This document shows positions 46,425-56,047 of a stretch of DNA of 64,000 nucleotides, in pieces. Position 1 is the stretch's first letter. The number at the start of each line of letters is the position of its first letter. A program made the translations under genes and the position numbers. Under the pieces are notes generated by a model that had not been told where the DNA came from, did not search any database, and saw nothing but the letters and a program-made list of their open reading frames with translations. This DNA is from Agitococcus lubricus (GTDB lineage Bacteria > Pseudomonadota > Gammaproteobacteria > Pseudomonadales > Moraxellaceae): positions 61,175-125,174 of the forward strand of contig NZ_QAON01000011.1 of the NCBI RefSeq assembly GCF_003051055.1. The letters run 5' to 3'.

Positions 46425-46860
46425 AGAGGACTTTCGCGAATCATTGAAAAGACGAGAGTCTCAAGCTCTGAGAGACGTTTATTTTTATAAAGAATTTTTT
46501 ATCGTTATATGTTGTGGTGGAGCTGGATTTTGGCTTCCATACTTAGCAAATTGGGATACTTCACTCATTGAGCCAAAGTCAGTCTTTACATTTGGATTAG
46601 CGACATTGGCAGTTATATTTGACTCAAGATTTTTCACTAAGTCATCTGGTGATGAAACGCTTAGCGATTTGAATAAACTTATTGTAATTATAGGCATATT
46701 TGTATCAGTTTTAATTCTCTGGAAGTCAGTCTCTTCACGTAGTTATTTATTGGCCTTTTGTGGATTGTTCTGGGTGGTTCTTACTTGGTTTTATGATCGT
46801 ATAAACCATTCTAAGTATAATATTGTAAATAGTAAAAACTCATTAGGAGGTGAGGTATGA
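46411..46860 (+). CDS. Four-helix membrane protein coupled to dptH
   Basis: A 149-residue membrane protein with four helices (EFFIVICCGGAGFWLPYLA; FTFGLATLAVIF; LIVIIGIFVSVLIL; LLAFCGLFWVVLTWFY), a basic Arg-rich N-terminal tail (SREDFRESLKRRESQ) and Asn-rich end. It starts inside dptH (14-base overlap) and overlaps the next gene by 4 bases (ATGA), so the three are translationally coupled. Family not recognised and not part of the known DptFGH set. An effector or anchor for the system is conceivable. Confidence 0.8.
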   Translation: MISSREDFRESLKRRESQALRDVYFYKEFFIVICCGGAGFWLPYLANWDTSLIEPKSVFTFGLATLAVIFDSRFFTKSSGDETLSDLNKLIVIIGIFVSVLILWKSVSSRSYLLAFCGLFWVVLTWFYDRINHSKYNIVNSKNSLGGEV

Positions 46861-48068
46861 CACAGGAAATAAGATTGCCTGCTATAAAAGTAGAGCAACC
46901 TATAGGTGTGTTTTATGCTGTATGTATGGATGCAAAGTTTCTTAGTGATGTATCGTTCAGTACGAGAGCTGACTATAAGAGAAAAGATTTTTTAGATGGT
47001 ATTCTTTCTTTAAATAGCGGAAATCAAAGAAAACTTGATGAGAAAAGAAGTGACGATATTGGAGGATTTATAGATAGCACAGAAGCAACGTTTCCTAATG
47101 CGATAATAATAGGTGCAAATATTGATAAAGATGGGAGCTTAATTGAGGATAATGCAAGTCGATGGAGGATAGAAGAAAAGAGTGATGGCTATGAGCTTGT
47201 TATTCCATCTAAAAATAAAGTTGTAACTATTATAGATGGTCAACACAGACTTTCTGGATTTTCTCATTCAGAAAGGAAAACAATGCCTCTTTTATGTTCT
47301 GTTTTTATTGACCTCCCAGCACCATACCATGCTTATATTTTTGCAACAATTAATATTAATCAGAAGAAAGTCGATAAAAGTCTTGCATATGAACTCTATG
47401 GCTTCAAGTTAGAGGATGAACCCAAAGCGAAATGGTCTCCTGAAAAACTTGCTGTATATATTGCAAGAAGAATGAATGCACATCACTCATTTCTTAAAGG
47501 AAAAATAAAACTTGGTGCATCGATTGATGGCGAAAAAGCAGAGGGGATTGTATCATTAGCGACTATAGTTGATGGTATTTTAAAATTAATAACAACTAAT
47601 CCAAAGTCAGATCGTGATGAGCTACTGAACTATAAAAACACAAAAGGGAGGAATGGTTTAAGTAATGGCTCAAAAAACACACCTCTAAGACAGCTGTATT
47701 TAGATGGTCAGGATGCCAAAATAGAAAGTATTATTTTTCAATACTTTGAGGCTATCTATCAGGTCTTAGGAGATAAGCAAAAACCGAATAGTTATTTGTT
47801 TAAAAGTGTTGGATTTCAGTCTCTTTTTGAATTATTAAAAAGAAGTCTTTCTGATAATAATAGTACTTTTGATTATGAAAAAACTAAAAAGGCATTATCT
47901 GTTTTGGAGAAGGTAGATTTTTCTGACATTTTTTTTACGGCATCAGGTATAGGAGCCTCAAGAATAAAAAATGTTTGTTTTATTTTGCTTAATTACAAAT
48001 CTTTAAATGAGCTTATTCAAAACAAAGATTATCAGGATTATCAAAAGTTTCTTAAAGATATGAATTAA
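46857..48068 (+). CDS. DGQHR-domain protein, second DndB-like protein
   Basis: A 403-residue soluble protein. The DGQHR motif is at D127-R131 (VVTIIDGQHRLSG), followed by YIFATININQKKVDKSLAYELYGF, the counterpart of the FADLNKYAVKP part of DndB. It is therefore a distant DndB paralogue, but it sits in the restriction operon, not with dndB. Its start is coupled to the membrane protein gene (ATGA). DGQHR proteins bind or modify nucleic acid or act as regulators; its role here is unknown. Confidence 0.82.
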   Translation: MTQEIRLPAIKVEQPIGVFYAVCMDAKFLSDVSFSTRADYKRKDFLDGILSLNSGNQRKLDEKRSDDIGGFIDSTEATFPNAIIIGANIDKDGSLIEDNASRWRIEEKSDGYELVIPSKNKVVTIIDGQHRLSGFSHSERKTMPLLCSVFIDLPAPYHAYIFATININQKKVDKSLAYELYGFKLEDEPKAKWSPEKLAVYIARRMNAHHSFLKGKIKLGASIDGEKAEGIVSLATIVDGILKLITTNPKSDRDELLNYKNTKGRNGLSNGSKNTPLRQLYLDGQDAKIESIIFQYFEAIYQVLGDKQKPNSYLFKSVGFQSLFELLKRSLSDNNSTFDYEKTKKALSVLEKVDFSDIFFTASGIGASRIKNVCFILLNYKSLNELIQNKDYQDYQKFLKDMN

Positions 48069-48083
48069 TACGGCCATCTCCAT

Positions 48084-48139
48084 TATAGAAAGTTATTTCT
48101 ATAGTTATTAAGTCTCAATGCAGGCTATAAAGAGCCTGC
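48084..48139. terminator. Hairpins between the converging dpt and dnd operons
   Basis: TATAGAAA-GTTA-TTTCTATA (48084-48103) is a perfect 8-base stem, and GCAGGCT/AGCCTGC (48120-48126, 48133-48139) a second that overlaps the dndE stop. Neither has a strong T-run, so termination is inferred from position between convergent operons. Confidence 0.5.
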
Positions 48140-48472
48140 AAAGTCCTTTAAACTCCGATGATTACGTAGGGCAGCAATTCCATCTTCAACATGTGCTGCC
48201 CATGCCTTCATTTTATCCTTGCTACTCAGCTCAGGATAATAAAAATCAAGCATTAACTCAGTCACTGTTAGAGTATCACCAAGCCAAGTAAATTTGTCTA
48301 ATACTAAACCACCATCTAATTTACGATCATTTTTTTGATAGCGAAAGTCAGTCTCAATAGAACGAAAAAACGCTAATCTAGCCGAAACATTAGGTGTAAC
48401 ACCTGTAGCATTTTTTAACTTTTTTAATTGGTCTTCGGTTTGAAGGGTCAATTGCATTCTGTTAGGTAACAT
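48125..48472 (-). CDS. dndE: DNA sulfur modification protein DndE
   Basis: A 115-residue all-helical protein, last gene of the dndBCDE operon. RMQLTLQTEDQLKKLKNATGVTPNVSARLAFFRSIE and LTVTELMLDFYYPELSSKDKMKAWAAHVEDGIAALR match DndE, which binds nicked DNA in the modification complex. It overlaps dndD by one base. Length and position are standard. Confidence 0.92.
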   Translation of the reverse strand: MLPNRMQLTLQTEDQLKKLKNATGVTPNVSARLAFFRSIETDFRYQKNDRKLDGGLVLDKFTWLGDTLTVTELMLDFYYPELSSKDKMKAWAAHVEDGIAALRNHRSLKDFAGSL

Positions 48473-50466
48473 TAACTAATCTCCAAACAACGTTGTTCCC
48501 AAAAATAACCAGTTGTCAACCAAGACGACTTAGCCGCACCATCAAAATTGATTTGATAAGAGTGTGAAATATGTGCCTGTAAATGTTCGGCAAAATACTG
48601 TTCATCCACTTCGGTATCAGTAGACAAAATAATAACTTGATGACTGGCATGAGGAAAATAATACTCAATAAGCTTATCACGATGCTTAGAGTCTAATCGA
48701 CCTAATGGAGTATCAATAATCACAGGCAAATGACGACCTGATGTTTTTGCTAATGCCTCTAAGATTGCAATAGCATAAATCTGTTTTTCGCCAGCCGATA
48801 ACGATTTGCGTTGAATAGCGAGACTATCTTCATTAACTAATTCAACATCAAAAGTTTGAGGGTTGATTCTTGCAGAAATTTGCAAATCTTCTTTGCGAGC
48901 AAGTTTTCGATAAGCCTGCGTAAAATTAGCAGCTAAGGTTTGTACACGAGACTCAGTAAGAGCTTCGGCATATTCATCTAGTAAACGAATGGTTTCTTGA
49001 GCGTGTTCAATCGCACTGCTTGAGCCATACTCCGCTTTGTGCTGATCGTGAAGTTTTTGAATTTGCCGCGCACAATTCAGTTCGTTTTGTTTTGCTTGTT
49101 TGGCCTTTAAAAGAAGCGCAATATATTTTTGCGTTTCAAGTTGTAGCTTTGCATCTAACTCACGTACTGCTTTAAATATATCAAGTAGTTGCTCATCATC
49201 AGGTGCGCGTTGAATGTTAGTAGAGGCATTCTCTAGTTCAATTTCTACTTCTGCTAATTTATTACGAGCCTGATTAAAAGTCTGCCATGACTTTGCGCTG
49301 TCGTTGTTAATAGCATGTGAAATTGCGCTTGTTTCTCTTTCAGAAAGATCAAAGATGATATTGGTTTTTGCCGTTTTTAAATGATCATGCAAATATTTTT
49401 TTAAGGACTCTTCGACTTCTGTTTCTATTTTTGCATAGTGACGACTAAGGTTTTTGCTTAATGTTTTGGCAAAAAGCTTTAGTTCTTTTGACACGGATTT
49501 TTCTTGTTTAATGATACTTTCAGCATCAAGTTGAGCTAGCAACTTAGAGAGAGCAGTCGGAGCAAGAGCATAGGAAAGTGTGCCTTCAAATTCTTGGCGA
49601 ATTTCTTTTTCTAACTGCTCCTTCTCTTTAAGTAGCGTATTAACCTTTTGTTGTTCTTGTGCTTTGGTATAGGCAAATGCTCCACCTTGAGCAGATAGCT
49701 TTGCTTCTTGAGTGCGAATATCAGCTTTTAAGGTTTCGATGTTGATTTTAATGTGATCGGCCTCAAAACGGTATTGCTCTGCTTGGTGGCTAAACATTTC
49801 TTTTGATTGAGATAACTGTATCAATTGCTCTTGAAAGTTTTTGCCTAAACCTTTGGCATCTTGGCGTTTTAAATAAATAACTAAGTCATTACGAAGTTTA
49901 GAAACAAGGTCTAAGCCGAGTAATCGGCGTACGGCTGTTTGCAACACTTTACCTGATTCATCTTCTGCTAAAGCGGAGATTTTTTCACCATCAAAGAAAA
50001 ATAAATCTGCAATGCCACTAGGAATAAGCTCATTCAAAAAACCTTGACATTGATCGTAGTTTAACTCGGTTAGAGCTTCTCCATCTTGTTGTAAAAAGAG
50101 TTGGTCTTTTTTATCACGTTCCCAACTGCGAATGACCGTAAATTCTGATTCTTTTCCATCTTTATTATAAGTGAATGTTAAAGACACTGAGGCTTCTTTG
50201 GGGCTTTGAGTATTGTTTATACCATTATGAATCAGTTCGTTAAGTTGATTAATATAATCTTGATTATTTACTAAATGTTCAAAGGCAAGGCGGCCATATA
50301 GTGCAAAACGAACCGCTGTTAGAATTGATGTTTTTCCAGCACCGTTAAGACCGCCAAATAATACAATGGGCTTAGATAATCCTTTTTCTTTACGAGGTGA
50401 TAAATCGATTTCATGTGTGCCACGAAAAACACGAAAATTATGTAGCACCAATTTTTTAATGATCAT
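48472..50466 (-). CDS. dndD: DNA sulfur modification ATPase DndD
   Basis: A 664-residue SMC/Rad50-like ATPase. Walker A GGLNGAGKTSIL (about residues 38-48), a long coiled-coil middle, then signature LSAGEKQIYAIAILEAL and Walker B LPVIIDTPLGRLDSKHR near the C-terminus. A DndD usually provides nicking or DNA-handling ATPase activity in phosphorothioation. It overlaps dndC by 4 bases and dndE by 1. Confidence 0.94.
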   Translation of the reverse strand: MIIKKLVLHNFRVFRGTHEIDLSPRKEKGLSKPIVLFGGLNGAGKTSILTAVRFALYGRLAFEHLVNNQDYINQLNELIHNGINNTQSPKEASVSLTFTYNKDGKESEFTVIRSWERDKKDQLFLQQDGEALTELNYDQCQGFLNELIPSGIADLFFFDGEKISALAEDESGKVLQTAVRRLLGLDLVSKLRNDLVIYLKRQDAKGLGKNFQEQLIQLSQSKEMFSHQAEQYRFEADHIKINIETLKADIRTQEAKLSAQGGAFAYTKAQEQQKVNTLLKEKEQLEKEIRQEFEGTLSYALAPTALSKLLAQLDAESIIKQEKSVSKELKLFAKTLSKNLSRHYAKIETEVEESLKKYLHDHLKTAKTNIIFDLSERETSAISHAINNDSAKSWQTFNQARNKLAEVEIELENASTNIQRAPDDEQLLDIFKAVRELDAKLQLETQKYIALLLKAKQAKQNELNCARQIQKLHDQHKAEYGSSSAIEHAQETIRLLDEYAEALTESRVQTLAANFTQAYRKLARKEDLQISARINPQTFDVELVNEDSLAIQRKSLSAGEKQIYAIAILEALAKTSGRHLPVIIDTPLGRLDSKHRDKLIEYYFPHASHQVIILSTDTEVDEQYFAEHLQAHISHSYQINFDGAAKSSWLTTGYFWEQRCLEIS

Positions 50467-52085
50467 AGTCCTGTATGCCCCAAGATTAAATTCGCTTCGG
50501 CTATGTTATCTATCTGTCTTTGGATAACATTAAGTTCGGACTCTATTAAGTCAATATCTGCTTGATGTAAATCAAGTTCATTTCTTTTTTGGAGCATGGC
50601 CTGTTTTTGCTCGATTTTTTCTAAAGAACCCCAATCTTGTTTAAGGATATTTTCAATACGATCAAATATCCCACTACGACGGCCTAAGCCCTCCAGTGAG
50701 GTTTCTAGCTCTATCAGCTTCATCACCATTTCGGCTTCAATAGTATAATCGCCAGCTATTTGACGTAATAATTCAGCATCAGATGAATCAAATCGTGATT
50801 GATCATTAACGATCCATTCTAAATCTTGCTGATATACTTCACGATAAATTTGGGGTAAGGAATCATTCCAATCGGGTTCGTTGGGGTCTTTAATCCATTC
50901 TTGCCTAATGGCATGTAACTCATCTTTAGTGATTAGAGTAATTTTATGGCCTTGTTGATTGAGTGTATATTCAATTTGTAATAACTCTTTAAGCCATGCC
51001 TGACGATATTTTAGCCAATAAGGGCCAGGGACGTGCTTTCGTTCTACACTAATGTCTTCACCTTCCTTAGCATATTGGTAGCTGACTTTGCCAATACGTC
51101 GTTTGTAGTTCCGATAGATTTCCTTTTGCTCTGGTAATGTTGTATTTGCTAATACATCTCTAAATTTTAATAAAGGAAGCATCCAGTCTTCGCCGCTTTG
51201 GATCAAACCTTCCATCGCTTTATCTTTGGTTACAACGGTACAAGTCCAACAACCAAAACGAGAGCTACCACAAGAAGAGGTACTGTCATCAATCACTAAA
51301 GGGCATTCGCCTTGATTGGATGAATCCATATATAGAATCCATAATGGGAGATTGCTACTTCCCCAAGGTGTTTCCCATTCTGGAATATCTGATGTATAAC
51401 GGAAAGCTCCGCGTAGTAGCCGCCAAACGTCTTCTACATTCCATGTATCAATAGGGGTGTAGATAAAAGCATTAGCAAGTGTTGTATGGCGAGCCAATCG
51501 AGTACCATCAATTTTATGTTTAGCTATGACCTGCGCCCGAGAAATGCTTTCACTGCTACGAGAACCTAAAACTACGATAACCTCATCAAAAAGACTGACT
51601 TTATCTTTAATGAATTCACTGATGGGGCGAATTTTCATCCGTTCTGTACACCACCGAAAACTTTTTGTAGGTGCAGGGTATCCTTTACCCAATAAATTGA
51701 CCCAAAAAGTCTCACCAACTTTGGGTATAACGGAATGACAAGTAATAGGAAGCTTATCTCGCTTAGCTGCTTTTTCTACTAACGCCATTGTGCGACTAAT
51801 AAGATCAACAACGACAGGGGTTTCTACTAATGTATCGGAAGAAATAACAAAAACTTGTTTATTTCGTAATTCTGGTGGCAATCCTAAAAGGGCTAAATAG
51901 ACTAATGTCATCACAGCAGAAGAGTCTTTACCCCCACTATAACCAATAACCCACGGCCTTTTATCTGAACAATAGATACGTTGAACTTCAGAGATGTATT
52001 CTGCTAAAGGACGGCCAGCAAAACTCTCCTGATTAATATAGTCTTCATAATCGGATAAATCATAAGCCTGTAATAAATCACTCAT
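50463..52085 (-). CDS. dndC: DNA sulfur modification protein DndC
   Basis: A 540-residue PAPS-reductase-like enzyme. ATP-binding PP-loop SGGKDS (residues 50-55). Cys C261, C272, C279 and C282 (with CWTC) form the probable iron-sulfur site, as in DndC. Together with a cysteine desulfurase it activates sulfur for insertion into the DNA backbone; no dndA is seen here, so a housekeeping IscS may serve. It overlaps dndD and dndB. Confidence 0.94.
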   Translation of the reverse strand: MSDLLQAYDLSDYEDYINQESFAGRPLAEYISEVQRIYCSDKRPWVIGYSGGKDSSAVMTLVYLALLGLPPELRNKQVFVISSDTLVETPVVVDLISRTMALVEKAAKRDKLPITCHSVIPKVGETFWVNLLGKGYPAPTKSFRWCTERMKIRPISEFIKDKVSLFDEVIVVLGSRSSESISRAQVIAKHKIDGTRLARHTTLANAFIYTPIDTWNVEDVWRLLRGAFRYTSDIPEWETPWGSSNLPLWILYMDSSNQGECPLVIDDSTSSCGSSRFGCWTCTVVTKDKAMEGLIQSGEDWMLPLLKFRDVLANTTLPEQKEIYRNYKRRIGKVSYQYAKEGEDISVERKHVPGPYWLKYRQAWLKELLQIEYTLNQQGHKITLITKDELHAIRQEWIKDPNEPDWNDSLPQIYREVYQQDLEWIVNDQSRFDSSDAELLRQIAGDYTIEAEMVMKLIELETSLEGLGRRSGIFDRIENILKQDWGSLEKIEQKQAMLQKRNELDLHQADIDLIESELNVIQRQIDNIAEANLILGHTGL

Positions 52086-53167
52086 TATTTAATAACCTGT
52101 TGTTCAATGAGGGTGTCTTCTGGACTAAGGGGAATGTTAAGTGCTTGCTTAAGCGCATTACAGGTTAAGTGAATGGCGACAGTTGTTTTACTTAACTTAC
52201 CGTGAGGCATCGTTCTACGCATCCATTCAGGATTTGTTTTACGCCAATTAATAGTCTTAAGTTTAACTAAATCATCTCGCCAGTGATCAGGGCGTTCACA
52301 AAGTAATGTTCTGCCTAATAAACCAATAGCATGAAGCCCTACGCCATGAGCATGTAAATATTCTTGGCGGAGTTGCATAGTAGAAACTTCTTTTTTTATG
52401 GCCATTTGCCAATCGGGCATATTAAGATAAACAAGCTGCCAAAACTCTGTTGCAAGAGCCATTTCTTCTGCGGTGTAAGTATCTTTTGAGCTTTTGCCAA
52501 GTAATGCTCTTGTTGCTTGCTTAATACTACTTAAGGTAAATAGTTTATTGGACAACGTTGAAATGTTTGATTTTTCCATTTCAGTAAAACCCATAAATGG
52601 TTCTACATGATTAATTAAATGCCGAGCTAATTCAGAATTATGGTCTCTATGGTCATACAGTGTTGCTAAAGAAGGACTGGGTTTGACAGCATATTTATTA
52701 AGGTCAGCAAACATTTGTTGGCTGCGTTTTAAACCTTCATCAACAAAAAATAAGATAGGGATGTTGTCTTGACCAAGCTCAGGACGTTCAGCGAGAGCTT
52801 CCTCAATCGCTTTACGTCGGTGTTGGCCGTCATTAATAAGAATTTGTGCATCTAGCGGAATGCGTAGCATTCCTAAGTTATTAGATTTGGTATGTTCGTC
52901 AAATTTAACATCTACATTAATAGAGGCGGTTAAAGCTGAGAAAACATAGTCTTTGGGATTATCTAAGATATAACGCACCATCTCAGGAATACGTGATTTA
53001 TTCAAAGTGCGTTGCGCCCGTAATTCAGGTGGCACTTCATTTTCATCAAAGCTGAAAATTTTAGGAATGATTCGTAGTGGACAAGTGGCAATATAAAAAG
53101 GCCGACCAGCTTGCACACCACGGACAGCAGGAAATGAATAACAGTAGTCTGAGTCAAGGTTGTTCAT
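52085..53167 (-). CDS. dndB: DNA sulfur modification regulator DndB
   Basis: A 360-residue DGQHR protein (D113-R117, INDGQHRRKAIEE), first gene of dndBCDE. ATG 53167 follows AGGGAAAATAAA; the 53188 start lies upstream in the leader. In Salmonella DndB represses its own operon by binding palindromes in the dnd promoter; here three copies of AATAACGTAA lie upstream at 53244-53286. It overlaps dndC by 1 base. Confidence 0.9.
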   Translation of the reverse strand: MNNLDSDYCYSFPAVRGVQAGRPFYIATCPLRIIPKIFSFDENEVPPELRAQRTLNKSRIPEMVRYILDNPKDYVFSALTASINVDVKFDEHTKSNNLGMLRIPLDAQILINDGQHRRKAIEEALAERPELGQDNIPILFFVDEGLKRSQQMFADLNKYAVKPSPSLATLYDHRDHNSELARHLINHVEPFMGFTEMEKSNISTLSNKLFTLSSIKQATRALLGKSSKDTYTAEEMALATEFWQLVYLNMPDWQMAIKKEVSTMQLRQEYLHAHGVGLHAIGLLGRTLLCERPDHWRDDLVKLKTINWRKTNPEWMRRTMPHGKLSKTTVAIHLTCNALKQALNIPLSPEDTLIEQQVIK

Positions 53168-53212
53168 TTTATTTTCCCTATAGAGCAAAGAGAATATCCT
53201 AGTGCAGTTTAA

Positions 53213-53286
53213 GATAACGTATATACTGTATATTATACCAAAAAATAACGTAATGTGATCGTGTTACGTTATTAAAAATAACGTAA
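53213..53286. promoter_or_regulatory. DndB-type operator array
   Basis: The 10-mer AATAACGTAA lies at 53244-53253, as reverse complement TTACGTTATT at 53264-53273, and again at 53277-53286. The first two form a dyad with a 10-base gap, the last two a dyad with a 3-base gap. A partial copy (GATAACGTAT) is at 53213. Reported Salmonella DndB sites are similar TACG/CGTA palindromes separated by about 10 bases, so these are probably DndB sites. They lie between divergent dndB and the methyltransferase. Confidence 0.75.
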
Positions 53287-53356
53287 TTTAAATTTAAGCA
53301 TGATTTTTCGTGTAAGTAATGGCTATAAATTTTAGAAATAATTTTGACTTTAGATA

Positions 53357-55918
53357 GTGGAATACAACGTGATACAAGGCAAAAAGGTTTTAAATCACTA
53401 TTACTGGCATGAAAGCTTGTTATGTCAACAGCCGAGTCATGTACAAGCACATGTAGCAGAAGCGATTAAGTTGGCCCATTTAGAAGGAATGCAAACCTAT
53501 AACGTCATTAAATATGCTGAGGATGGTCAGAAAATTTCTTTGTTAGACTACTCACAGTTTTTTGATAATCCTTTTCCCTCATTGTGGTCTAGTTACACGG
53601 TTGACTTGATTGCAAAAACAGTCAATTGCCGCTCTTACGATGAGTCGCGTAATCCACCTATATTGCATAGAAAAGAATTACTTCTGCCAGTTGATCATCC
53701 TAAAATCAGTGAGTATCAATCCTTAACTCAAGCTGCTGAGTTATTGGGCTTGTTTGATCAACCAAAGATTATTGGTTTCAAAGAAACGTGGTCTCAATTA
53801 ATCGCTCAAAAAGGCTATCAACTGGTTGATCATACGCTAATTCCTTTAGGTAATGATGAGCAAGATAATAGTCCTGAAAATGCTGATGACAAAATTGATG
53901 TTGAGAATATTATTGTACAACGGCATAGAACGGCATTAACACGTTATAACTTATCAGCACCTATGCAACTATTAGAACGCTTTGGCTTTTTTAATCAAGA
54001 AAAAACAGTGTTTGATTATGGCTGTGGTAAAGGAGATGATGTTCGAAATCTACAAGCTAATTCTATAGCGGCTAATGGTTGGGATCCTTATTTTGCGCCT
54101 AATTGCCCCAAGATTGAATCTGACATTGTTAACTTAGGTTTTGTCATTAATGTGATTGAAAATATTAATGAGCGAAGACAAGCTCTGTTGGGCGCATACA
54201 ATCTTTGTAAGGAGTTGTTGGTTGTCTCAGCAATGATTTACAACCAAAACTCATTTAAAGGAAAGCAATTTGAAGATGGTGTTTTAACCTCGCGTCATAC
54301 CTTTCAAAAATATTTCACTCAAGCAGAATTAAAAGAATTCATTGACCATACCTTAAGTGCAGATGCAATTGCGGTAGGTGTGGGGATATTTTTTGTTTTT
54401 AAAGATGCTTATGCCGAGCAAAAGTTTCAATCGGGCAGACAACGTAGCCGTTCTAAATTAATACGTCTAGTTGAGCGTCAGAAAGCCATTAAACCACCCT
54501 CAAAACGCGAAGAACGTTACCAAGAGCGTTTAACGGCCATTCAAAATCTTCGATTGGTTTGGCTGACACTAGGCCGTCAACCATACAAAGATGAAGTTCA
54601 AGATGTTGATATGCTTGAGCAAACCTTTGGTAGCTTCCCTAAAGCTATTCGTTTCATGCTGGAAGAAACAGACAAAGACTTATTGTTACAGGCGCAAAAT
54701 AACCGTTTGGATGATTTGTTGGTTTATTTCGCCTTGTACAGTTTTAGCCGAAAAAAACCTTACCGTCATTTAGAACTGGGTTTGCAGCGTGACATTAAAG
54801 TATTTTTTGGTGATTATGAGCAAGCAATTACTCAAGGCAAAAAGCTTTTATTTGCTTTGGCTGACACCGCCGCAATAGAAAAAGCCTGTAAACAAGCCAG
54901 TGAAAAAGGGGTAGGGTTTTACGATAATGAAAAAGCTTTGCATGTGATTTCTGACAATGTAGAGCTGCTGCCGCCTATGCTGAGAGTTTACATTGGCTGT
55001 GGTGCCATGTTGTATGGTGATATATCCCGTGCCGATATGATTAAGGTTCATGTACATAGCGGCAAGTTAAGCATTATGCGCTACGACGATTTTTCAGCCC
55101 GTTTGCCTAAGCTCATGGAGAGAGTCAAAATTAAGCTAAGGGTGCAAGATTTTGACTATTTTGAGTATGGCGAAGAATATGAACCAACATATTTGTACTT
55201 TAAGTCTAAATACTTGAATGAGGATCATGTTGAATATGCCGACCAACTTGAGTTTGATGAAAAACTAGAGTCTTTATCTCTATTCGATTTTAGTGGATAT
55301 GGGCCAAAGCCCAGCGTATTCCATCAAGTTTTAGCTGATGCTCGCTGGCAGGTTATTGACCATCAATTGATACGTAGTCAATTAGTCCCTAGCCCTGACG
55401 ATGATTGTGGAGGCAATTTCACTTATAGGGATTTAATTGAATGTGGTGAAACATGGCAAAAAATAAAAATCAGCAATAATCCCCTACAAGCTGATAGTTA
55501 TACCGCGTTGTATGAATTAGCCAAAAATATATTAGACCCCGTAATTGATTATTATGGCATGATTAAGTTGACCTATGGTTTTGCTTCTCCTGCCTTAACT
55601 AAGCATATTAAAAGTCGTATCGCCCCAAAGCTAGACCAACACGCGGCACACGAAAAAAATAAAAAAGATGAGTATGTTTGCGAACGTCTGGGAGCCGCCG
55701 TAGATTTTGTGATTGAAGATGAAAATATGCTAGAGGTTGTTGAATGGATTAAGGATAATTTGATTTTTGATAGGCTTTATTTTTATGGTGATAATAGACC
55801 TATTCATATTAGCTATAATTATCTCTATGAAAATAAAAAAGAAATTATTGAAATGCGTTTGACAGAAACTGGAAGATTAGTGCCTAAAAAGTGGGTGGAT
55901 ACAAAAAATAAAAGTTAG
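53357..55918 (+). CDS. DNA phosphorothioation-associated methyltransferase
   Basis: An 853-residue protein of the Dnd-related methyltransferase family. SAM motif I is TVFDYGCGKGDDV (about residues 217-229), with the motif II-like NGWDPYF and VISMI-like VVSAMIY later. The N-terminal region (VLNHYYWHESLLCQQPSHVQ) and a long C-terminal part are typical. Start is GTG at 53357 or 53369. Divergent from dndB across the operator array. It may modify bases near phosphorothioate sites, but the target is unknown. Confidence 0.87.
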   Translation: MEYNVIQGKKVLNHYYWHESLLCQQPSHVQAHVAEAIKLAHLEGMQTYNVIKYAEDGQKISLLDYSQFFDNPFPSLWSSYTVDLIAKTVNCRSYDESRNPPILHRKELLLPVDHPKISEYQSLTQAAELLGLFDQPKIIGFKETWSQLIAQKGYQLVDHTLIPLGNDEQDNSPENADDKIDVENIIVQRHRTALTRYNLSAPMQLLERFGFFNQEKTVFDYGCGKGDDVRNLQANSIAANGWDPYFAPNCPKIESDIVNLGFVINVIENINERRQALLGAYNLCKELLVVSAMIYNQNSFKGKQFEDGVLTSRHTFQKYFTQAELKEFIDHTLSADAIAVGVGIFFVFKDAYAEQKFQSGRQRSRSKLIRLVERQKAIKPPSKREERYQERLTAIQNLRLVWLTLGRQPYKDEVQDVDMLEQTFGSFPKAIRFMLEETDKDLLLQAQNNRLDDLLVYFALYSFSRKKPYRHLELGLQRDIKVFFGDYEQAITQGKKLLFALADTAAIEKACKQASEKGVGFYDNEKALHVISDNVELLPPMLRVYIGCGAMLYGDISRADMIKVHVHSGKLSIMRYDDFSARLPKLMERVKIKLRVQDFDYFEYGEEYEPTYLYFKSKYLNEDHVEYADQLEFDEKLESLSLFDFSGYGPKPSVFHQVLADARWQVIDHQLIRSQLVPSPDDDCGGNFTYRDLIECGETWQKIKISNNPLQADSYTALYELAKNILDPVIDYYGMIKLTYGFASPALTKHIKSRIAPKLDQHAAHEKNKKDEYVCERLGAAVDFVIEDENMLEVVEWIKDNLIFDRLYFYGDNRPIHISYNYLYENKKEIIEMRLTETGRLVPKKWVDTKNKS

Positions 55919-56047
55919 ATATTCTGATAGATACTAAGCCAAACAGTCATAATAGTAACTATTCGTCTTGTCTGACCTTTGACTATCCTCATTTTTACGA
56001 CTATGAGTTATTGTGTAAAAGCGTAAACTATTAGAAAAGAGACAGCG

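Noticed and set aside
48084..48139. Rho-independent terminator with confident call
   Set aside because: Stems are good but no T-run follows; only position supports termination, so it is given low confidence.
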